Assembly (NCBI RefSeq): GCF_003491305.1
Contig: NZ_CP022706.1
Location: 545,001-562,500 of the forward strand
DNA length: 17,500 nucleotides
Direction: 5' to 3'
Source: Methanobacterium sp. BAmetb5
GTDB taxonomy: Archaea; Methanobacteriota; Methanobacteria; Methanobacteriales; Methanobacteriaceae
In this document: piece after piece, positions 1-17,500 of the stretch
How the letters are laid out: the number at the start of each line of letters is the position of its first letter
Position numbering within the stretch: the first letter of the stretch is position 1
The notes under the pieces: model-generated
Told to the model about the DNA's origin: nothing
The model's database searches: none
Seen by the model: only the letters and a program-made list of their open reading frames with translations
Made by a program: the position numbers and the translations under genes

Positions 1-10
1 CAGATTAACC

Positions 11-473
<463 letters not shown>

Positions 474-585
474 TCTACTACTTGAAATTTCAATACATTA
501 AAATCTAAATAAACATTCCCCCCATCCTATTTAATCCTATTTCTACCTTATCTTTTTAATCCCTATGGGCTTATTAAAAAATTTT

Positions 586-605
586 AATACACTTTAATGT
601 GTATT
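586..605. repeat. Inverted repeat in the MOSC-pdxS gap
   Basis: AATACAC (586-592) and GTGTATT (599-605) form perfect 7-bp arms around a 6-nt spacer. It lies 85 nt before the pdxS start. It could be an operator for pdxS or a weak hairpin at the end of the upstream transcript; the sequence alone does not decide. The rest of 470-690 is AT-rich and holds no gene that I can see. Confidence 0.4.
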
Positions 606-675
606 GTAAGTAAATAAACGATTAATCTTTGTAAAAAAGAAATTATAATCAAAAAAAAATATATCTAGCGTGAAT

Positions 676-683
676 AAAGGAGA
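676..683 (+). promoter_or_regulatory. Ribosome binding site deciding the pdxS start
   Basis: AAAGGAGA lies seven nt upstream of ATG 691. It sits inside the reading frame that would follow from the GTG at 670, which argues for the ATG as the true start. Confidence 0.75.
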
Positions 684-687
684 ATTA

Positions 688-1572
<885 letters not shown>

Positions 1573-1634
1573 TTAACCCCCCTTTTAATATTACTTACTT
1601 AAAATCACTTAAATATATTAAATAAAGTGATAAA

Positions 1635-1684
1635 CCCCTAAATTATAATACATTAAGGGGGCTAGAACCACTAACCATTTTTTT
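1635..1684 (+). terminator. Hairpin and oligo-T tract after pdxS
   Basis: CCCCTAAAT (1635-1643) can pair with ATTAAGGGG (1652-1660) with one mismatch and an 8-nt loop. A run of seven T follows at 1678-1684. The elements lie 63-112 nt past the pdxS stop. Archaeal transcription commonly ends at oligo-T tracts, so this is a plausible pdxS terminator, but the hairpin and T run are 17 nt apart, unlike a bacterial intrinsic terminator. The hairpin might instead be regulatory. Confidence 0.4.
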
Positions 1685-1780
1685 ATATTTAGTTTATGGA
1701 CCCCTATTATTTTAGTAAGCGATAACTTTTTACGATTATAGGGTGAAGTAAATATTGACATAAGGAAAATTATTTTTTTC

Positions 1781-1809
1781 ATGTCTTCCATGTCTTCGGT
1801 CGTGCGAAA

Positions 1810-1813
<4 letters not shown>
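1781..1813 (+). other. Possible 10-codon leader ORF overlapping the kinase start
   Basis: ATG at 1781 opens a 10-codon frame ([10 protein letters not shown]) whose TGA (1811-1813) overlaps the kinase ATG (1810-1812) as ATGA. A second in-frame ATG is at 1790. A weak AAGGA (1763-1767) lies upstream. ATGA overlaps are typical of translational coupling, and the kinase has no good ribosome binding site of its own. It may equally be chance. Confidence 0.25.
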
Positions 1814-3093
<1,280 letters not shown>

Positions 3094-3197
3094 TAAGATT
3101 TAGATTATCTATTAAATTAGAAACCCACTCATTAATCATCTTAAAATATTTTTGAACAACCATCAGGACCTAATAAGAAAAAAATGAGTGCAGGGAC

Positions 3198-3842
3198 ATG
3201 TTAAGAGATCTTTTAATTGATCAAGAACTGTTTGAAATCCTCAGAACCAGATCATTGGAATCTGATGACTGTGGAATGAACACTACTAAAGAGGTTGAAC
3301 TCCTGGAAAAAGCAGTATTCAATAGATTGAAAAAGAAAAGAAGTGTTAAAAAGTACAAGAAATTAGGGGTTACTAAAGGGGACCTTAAGCAGATCATACA
3401 ACTGGCAGACATAATGGGTTTAGATACATTAGATGGTCCATCAAACTATGAATTAGCCATGGAACATGAAGAATGGTGTACTGTTTGTGGAAGATGCTGC
3501 CGGGAATCTGAATCTGTTTTCATTCATAAAGATGAACTCAACCTGTTACTTACCTTCAACTCAGATCTGGAGAAGGAAATCATTCGCAACAAAGAGTTCC
3601 CCCAACATTTCGAAATAAGGGACAGCCACCCCTGCAAATTCATTGACCCAGAAAGCAATAAATGCGCAATATACACTTTCCGACCCCAAGTCTGCCGCAA
3701 CTATCCACTGACACTAATCGGATCCCCAGGTAAAGCCCAAAATTCCATCCACTTAAGTTCAAAATGCAATTACTCAGTTAATCTGATTCTTAAAAAATCT
3801 ATTATACTTTTTGATGAAGCTATTCAAAGACTTGAAGGATAA
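3198..3842 (+). CDS. YkgJ family cysteine-cluster protein
   Basis: The C-terminal half carries the YkgJ-type putative zinc- or iron-chelating cluster (UPF0153). It has C94-x2-C97-x2-C100-C101, then C146, C156, C166 and C190, in contexts typical of the family: VCGRCC, HPCKFI, CAIYTFRPQVCRNYPL. The N-terminal 90 residues are charged and helical with no domain that I recognise, including a lysine-rich stretch near 44-55. Biochemical function in the family is uncertain; methylation-motor related proteins and metal-binding roles have been suggested for some members. ATG 3198 is preceded closely by AGGGA (3192-3196), which is too near to be a convincing ribosome binding site. ATG 3276 (residue 27) is an alternative start. 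The gene follows the kinase by 104 nt and may be cotranscribed. No response-regulator features are visible. Confidence 0.8.
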   Translation: MLRDLLIDQELFEILRTRSLESDDCGMNTTKEVELLEKAVFNRLKKKRSVKKYKKLGVTKGDLKQIIQLADIMGLDTLDGPSNYELAMEHEEWCTVCGRCCRESESVFIHKDELNLLLTFNSDLEKEIIRNKEFPQHFEIRDSHPCKFIDPESNKCAIYTFRPQVCRNYPLTLIGSPGKAQNSIHLSSKCNYSVNLILKKSIILFDEAIQRLEG

Positions 3843-3956
3843 TTTAGATAATTTAGATTATTGAAAGGTTTTAGGATTATTAATATTATTTAAGGGCTTA
3901 ATTCATTTTGATTTATTTAATTTGATTTAAATTACAAATTTATTTAGTCTGCCCAC

Positions 3957-3987
3957 TTTTCTTATCTTTGCCAATTTTCTTATCTTT
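3957..3987 (+). repeat. Tandem 13-nt direct repeat, T-rich
   Basis: TTTTCTTATCTTT occurs at 3957-3969 and again at 3975-3987, a spacing of 18 nt. It sits in a very T-rich gap downstream of the YkgJ-type gene, where TTTGATTTA is also duplicated (about 3908 and 3921). The tract may serve as a multi-site oligo-T terminator for the upstream gene. Otherwise I see nothing in 3843-4085. Confidence 0.4.
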
Positions 3988-4085
3988 AATTATAATACTC
4001 CCCAAAAAATAAATAATTTCCCCAACAGAATATAGTAAACAAGGAATTAAAAGAAATGAACAATGAATTAAGAGGGGGATTTACC

Positions 4086-4238
4086 ATGGCTGAAACATGC
4101 ATGAGTGAAAGTGAAGTTGAAAATTTTGTGGATAACTTTAAGGGAATGTTATGGGATGAATTAGAGGATGCTCTGAATTGTATGTCCCCAGAGGATATGG
4201 TAGCAGTCATACTAGCTTTGAAAAAGAGATTTGGGTAA
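4086..4238 (+). CDS. Small protein of unknown function (50 aa)
   Basis: I do not recognise this protein. From ATG 4086 it has 50 residues: an acidic N-terminal half (SESEVENFVDNFKG), a likely amphipathic helix (WDELEDALN), C5 and C32, and a second helix ending in basic residues (ALKKRFG). The strong purine tract AGAGGGGGA (4071-4079), seven nt upstream, supports this start. ATG 4056, ten codons earlier, has its own AAGGA (4041-4045) and would give 60 residues, so the start is not settled. The codon pattern and the good ribosome binding site make a real gene likely. A T8 tract (4267-4274) follows as a likely terminator. Two helices and acidic charge suggest a small binding partner, but no function can be assigned. 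Confidence 0.6.
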   Translation: MAETCMSESEVENFVDNFKGMLWDELEDALNCMSPEDMVAVILALKKRFG

Positions 4239-4266
4239 TATGAAGTTATATAATACAATTAATTTC

Positions 4267-4274
4267 TTTTTTTT
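4267..4274 (+). terminator. Oligo-T tract after the small ORF
   Basis: Eight consecutive T lie 28 nt past the stop of the small plus-strand gene and before a convergent gene. This fits archaeal oligo-T termination. Confidence 0.5.
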
Positions 4275-4345
4275 ATGGTATTTCACATTAAAATGAACTA
4301 AAAATAAATTAAAGTATGTGGAATGGAGTTTTAACCTGAAATAAG

Positions 4346-4369
4346 AAAAAATGAATAAGCTGATTATTC
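4346..4369 (-). terminator. Intrinsic-type terminator of the small winged-helix gene
   Basis: Read on the minus strand, GAATAA (4369-4364) pairs perfectly with TTATTC (4358-4353) around a 5-nt loop and, after one A, is followed by six T (4351-4346). It lies 11 nt past the end of the minus-strand gene. The hairpin-plus-T shape is clear. Confidence 0.6.
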
Positions 4370-4380
4370 TCTTTAAAAAC

Positions 4381-4650
4381 TTATTCAATAACCGCTATTT
4401 TTCCAAAATGGTCATGGTAGTACTGGTAACCCGCAGGGGCCAGAGTCACATTGAAAAAATCATACCTTAACTTTTTCCTTCCAGGGAAGGTCTGCACCAG
4501 CCCCATATCTTCAAGACAGGGCACAGCACTGTTAATTTCATCAAAACTAAGGTTGGTTAATCTTTTTATGACATCACCATTACCCCGTCTCCTACTTCCT
4601 TCCACCATTGCCTTCAATATTAGCATTGCATTTTCCTGGTTCGGATCCAT
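4381..4650 (-). CDS. Small winged-helix-like protein (89 aa), possible regulator
   Basis: The protein has a winged-helix pattern: a first helix (NQENAMLILKAMVEGSR), a recognition-type pair (DVIKRLTNLSFDEINSAVPCLEDMGLV, residues about 26-52), then a basic wing (FPGRKKLRYDFFNVTLAPAGYQYY). The phrase 'LEDMGLVQ...G' followed by a 'LAPAGYQYY' strand resembles archaeal small wHTH proteins, but I cannot name a family, and a DNA-binding role is inference. ATG 4650 is chosen over the TTG one codon upstream; GGTGAT lies four nt before it on the minus strand. It is transcribed in the same direction as the sulfur genes but separated from them by 314 nt, with a likely terminator after the fusion gene, so it is probably an independent unit. 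Confidence 0.65.
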   Translation of the reverse strand: MDPNQENAMLILKAMVEGSRRRGNGDVIKRLTNLSFDEINSAVPCLEDMGLVQTFPGRKKLRYDFFNVTLAPAGYQYYHDHFGKIAVIE

Positions 4651-4964
4651 CAAATCACCACTTGAATGTTAATTAATCACCAGTTTTCGAGTTCATCCCC
4701 TTTCCTTGTATATTAGTTTTAAGTCATTTTTAAGTCATTAACGGAATAAATTCCCATTTAAATCTAGAAATCTCCTTAATACCTCCATGAAACTGGAGAA
4801 TAATCTTAAAACATCGGTAACAGGGATAGTTAAATATACGAAATACATCATATATAAATCGAACTGTTTTAAAAATGATGTCGTGAATAATATATTTATG
4901 GTTTAATATTCATGGTTTTCATGGTTTTTGAAGATTGAACTTGTTTTAAAGAACAAAAAAGGAT
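4651..4964. other. 314-nt gap between the desulfurase-FdhD gene and the winged-helix gene
   Basis: No gene is visible. The gap holds the likely promoter of the small minus-strand gene, a direct repeat of TTTTAAGTCA-like sequence near 4720-4740, a short inverted repeat CTCCA (4783-4787) with TGGAG (4794-4798), and AT-rich DNA. At its far edge is an A6 tract (4955-4960), which reads as T6 on the minus strand just past the fusion-gene stop. Confidence 0.5.
4955..4960 (-). terminator. Oligo-T tract after the fusion gene
   Basis: On the minus strand, six T directly follow the stop codon of the desulfurase-FdhD gene (5 nt later). This fits archaeal oligo-T termination and suggests that the sulfur operon ends here. 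Confidence 0.45.
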
Positions 4965-6935
<1,971 letters not shown>

Positions 6936-6982
6936 GGAAAATGGTAGTATCCTTTAGACGTTCATCATCGGATTTTTAAAAT

Positions 6983-6998
6983 AAAATAATATTATTTT
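6983..6998. repeat. 16-bp palindrome before the fusion gene
   Basis: AAAATAATATTATTTT is a perfect palindrome in the 85-nt gap between nifU and the fusion gene. It could be part of a TATA-like promoter giving the fusion gene separate expression, or an operator. All-AT palindromes also arise by chance, so weight is low. Confidence 0.3.
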
Positions 6999-7020
6999 GA
7001 GGTTTAAAATGAAATAATAA

Positions 7021-7442
<422 letters not shown>

Positions 7443-7451
7443 CTTAATCTT

Positions 7452-8625
<1,174 letters not shown>

Positions 8626-8642
8626 TATATCACCTTATTTTT

Positions 8643-8680
8643 TTTATTAATTCTGAATAACCTTTATTAATGCTGAATAA
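8643..8680. repeat. Tandem 18-nt repeat at the nifS promoter
   Basis: TTTATTAATTCTGAATAA (8643-8660) and TTTATTAATGCTGAATAA (8663-8680) differ at one base and are 20 nt apart, about two helical turns. They lie 18-55 nt upstream of the nifS start, in the 115-nt gap after metX. This spacing suits a protein binding twice on one face of the DNA, so they may be operators separating nifS-nifU control from metX. No binding factor is known to me. Confidence 0.5.
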
Positions 8681-8740
8681 TTCTAAAACTTTTTCTCAAT
8701 CATACTATATGAACCTTAAAATTCTTAATATTTGCCCAGT

Positions 8741-10222
<1,482 letters not shown>

Positions 10223-10305
10223 TTTTTGTCCCACATTGAGTAGGTTTACATGTAACTATACTAATATTGGTTATATTATCATAGTTAATTTTAGGAAAAT
10301 CCATC

Positions 10306-11739
<1,434 letters not shown>

Positions 11740-11742
11740 CTA

Positions 11743-11755
11743 CATTTATATATCG
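11743..11755 (-). promoter_or_regulatory. TATA-like box of metY
   Basis: On the minus strand CGATATATAAATG lies about 49 nt upstream of the metY ATG. Transcription about 25 nt downstream would leave a leader of around 25 nt that includes the GGAGGA ribosome binding site. Position and composition fit an archaeal box A. Confidence 0.5.
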
Positions 11756-11803
11756 TATTATGGAGTTTTAATGATTTTCTGAGGGAATTTTAGTATTAAC
11801 CTT

Positions 11804-11818
11804 GTTCTTATTAAGAAC
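11804..11818. promoter_or_regulatory. 15-bp palindrome upstream of metY
   Basis: GTTCTTA, one central T, then TAAGAAC form perfect 7-bp arms. It lies about 50 nt upstream of the metY TATA-like box, a position typical of an activator or of an operator shared with the divergent gene. No regulator can be named. Confidence 0.45.
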
Positions 11819-11844
11819 CATGCTGAAATATATCTCCACCAGAA

Positions 11845-11864
11845 AATATAACAATTGTTATATT
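11845..11864. promoter_or_regulatory. Palindromic site 1 of the TAACAATTGTTA motif
   Basis: AATATAACAATTGTTATATT is a perfect 20-bp palindrome. Closely related sites occur at 11993-12012 (18 of 20 bases) and 12590-12605 (identical 15-nt core). It lies about 90 nt upstream of the metY TATA-like box. Symmetry and repetition suggest a dimeric transcription factor. Confidence 0.55.
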
Positions 11865-11895
11865 ATTTTACTATTTATACTTTGTCCCCCATACC

Positions 11896-11914
11896 AGTTA
11901 GAGCCTAACTTTTC
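11896..11914 (+). terminator. Hairpin with short T run inside the control region
   Basis: AGTTAG (11896-11901) pairs perfectly with CTAACT (11905-11910) around a 3-nt loop. Counting the last stem base, the T run spans 11910-11913. Its position with no upstream gene on this strand suggests either an end for a short non-coding transcript or chance. Confidence 0.3.
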
Positions 11915-11987
11915 TACTTATAACACCAGCCCCCTACATTTAGCAAATTAAATCAACTGGAAAATCAATTAATTATATAACATAACT

Positions 11988-12012
11988 TATATAATATAAC
12001 AATAGTTATATA
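11988..12012 (+). promoter_or_regulatory. TATA-like box and palindromic site 2 of the flavin-protein gene
   Basis: TTATATAA (11988-11995) is a good box A about 33 nt before the ATG at 12028, leaving a leader of roughly 10 nt. It overlaps AATATAACAATAGTTATATA (11993-12012), which matches site 1 at 18 of 20 bases. A factor bound here would block TBP or polymerase, so repression is the natural reading. Confidence 0.5.
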
Positions 12013-12027
12013 AATTTTGGTGATACA

Positions 12028-12423
<396 letters not shown>

Positions 12424-12584
12424 GTTACAAATAAATTGAATAAATACCACCATATATTTATTCAATTTTTATTTAATATAAGTCCTTAAAATTTAAAATC
12501 AATATCTATAATCGGTTTTGGTAATTGATACAAAACAAAAATAGTGGAATTCATATGAATCTGGTTTGGTGAATTGATAACAAC

Positions 12585-12615
<31 letters not shown>

Positions 12616-12652
12616 GTACCGCTAAAATAACTAAATTCCAAAATCGTTTTTT

Positions 12653-12724
<72 letters not shown>

Positions 12725-12775
12725 TTTATTTATTAACAAGAATAGCTAAAGCCCTATCTATTAAATTACTCAATT

Positions 12776-12794
12776 ATTGACTTAATTAGTCAAT
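12776..12794. repeat. Inverted repeat upstream of cysS
   Basis: ATTGACT (12776-12782) and AGTCAAT (12788-12794) form perfect arms around 5 nt. A third AGTCAAT copy is at 12810-12816, and TCAATTATT is repeated 20 nt apart (12770 and 12790). Possible promoter-proximal control element for cysS; evidence is only the symmetry. A 10-bp palindrome ATCACGTGAT (12855-12864) lies just before the start codon. Confidence 0.35.
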
Positions 12795-12867
12795 TATTAG
12801 TTAATACTTAGTCAATCAGAGGCTAATAACAAATAAACAGTATCTAAAGTATCAATCACGTGATCAC

Positions 12868-14253
<1,386 letters not shown>

Positions 14254-14471
14254 TTTTAATAAAAAAATCTTTAAAGAGGATTTAATCAATTTATAGGCTT
14301 AAATTCATTACTTAAATCCATTATAACACCTTTAAGGGGTTTAATTTGAGAGAAAATTAAACTAGTTCCTTATAATAATTAGAAATAGAGTGCCATTAAT
14401 TATTCAATAAAACTTCAAAAAACTCATTAGAAATTATTATAATAAGTTAGGAGTGTAGTGAGGGATAGATT

Positions 14472-15794
<1,323 letters not shown>

Positions 15795-15895
15795 CATTTT
15801 TAAAGGCAGATAATGATTTATAATTATTAAAAATTATGGATTATATTTATAAGGGTAAATAAGCCCATCACTTAAGAAGAGACAATACAACTCAC

Positions 15896-17476
<1,581 letters not shown>

Positions 17477-17477
17477 G

Positions 17478-17500
17478 CGGGTTCATCAATTTTTAACCCG
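17478..17500 (+). terminator. Hairpin after hdrB at the window edge
   Basis: CGGGTT (17478-17483) can pair with AACCCG (17495-17500) around an 11-nt loop, two nt past the hdrB stop. The window ends here, so a following T run cannot be checked. It probably marks the end of the flavoprotein-hdrC-hdrB operon. Confidence 0.45.

Noticed and set aside
12770..12816. Repeated AGTCAAT sequences considered as a CRISPR remnant
   Set aside because: The units are too short, irregularly spaced and lack spacers.

Overview
The window looks like a mesophilic methanogenic archaeon of the order Methanobacteriales, most likely a Methanobacterium-type genome. The reasons are an HdrC/HdrB pair of the methanogen heterodisulfide reductase family, a sensor kinase with a MEDS domain, AT-rich intergenic DNA with archaeal TATA-like boxes and oligo-T ends, and GGTGAT or GGAGG ribosome binding sites. 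This assignment is inferred from gene content; no rRNA is present. I see no mobile element, CRISPR array or phage gene. || Layout. (1) 1-1572, plus strand: a MOSC-domain protein and pdxS (PLP synthase). (2) 1810-4238, plus strand: a soluble MEDS-domain histidine kinase, a YkgJ-type cysteine-cluster protein and an unrecognised 50-residue protein. (3) 4381-11694, minus strand, in transcription order: metY, metX with two CBS domains, nifS/iscS, nifU/iscU, a one-piece cysteine desulfurase-FdhD fusion, and a small winged-helix-like protein. (4) 11695-12867: a palindrome-rich control region, a divergent flavin split-barrel protein, and tRNA-Cys(GCA). (5) 12868-14253: cysteinyl-tRNA synthetase. (6) 14472-17476: a GMC-type flavoprotein, HdrC and HdrB, apparently one operon. 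|| How the genes fit together. Regions 3 to 5 form a sulfur island. MetX and MetY activate homoserine and add sulfide to make homocysteine. NifS and NifU extract cysteine sulfur and build Fe-S clusters. The fusion should pass cysteine sulfur straight to the FdhD part that sulfurates the Mo/W cofactor of formate dehydrogenase-type enzymes. tRNA-Cys and CysRS use the same cysteine for translation. A palindromic motif with core TAACAATTGTTA occurs beside metY, in the promoter of the flavin protein, and at the presumed promoter of tRNA-Cys/cysS, so these units may share a regulator. PdxS makes the cofactor used by MetY and both desulfurases. || The strongest candidates for new biology are the desulfurase-FdhD fusion, in which the FdhD half keeps only one cysteine, and the flavoprotein-HdrC-HdrB operon, whose HdrB has an altered second CCG motif.
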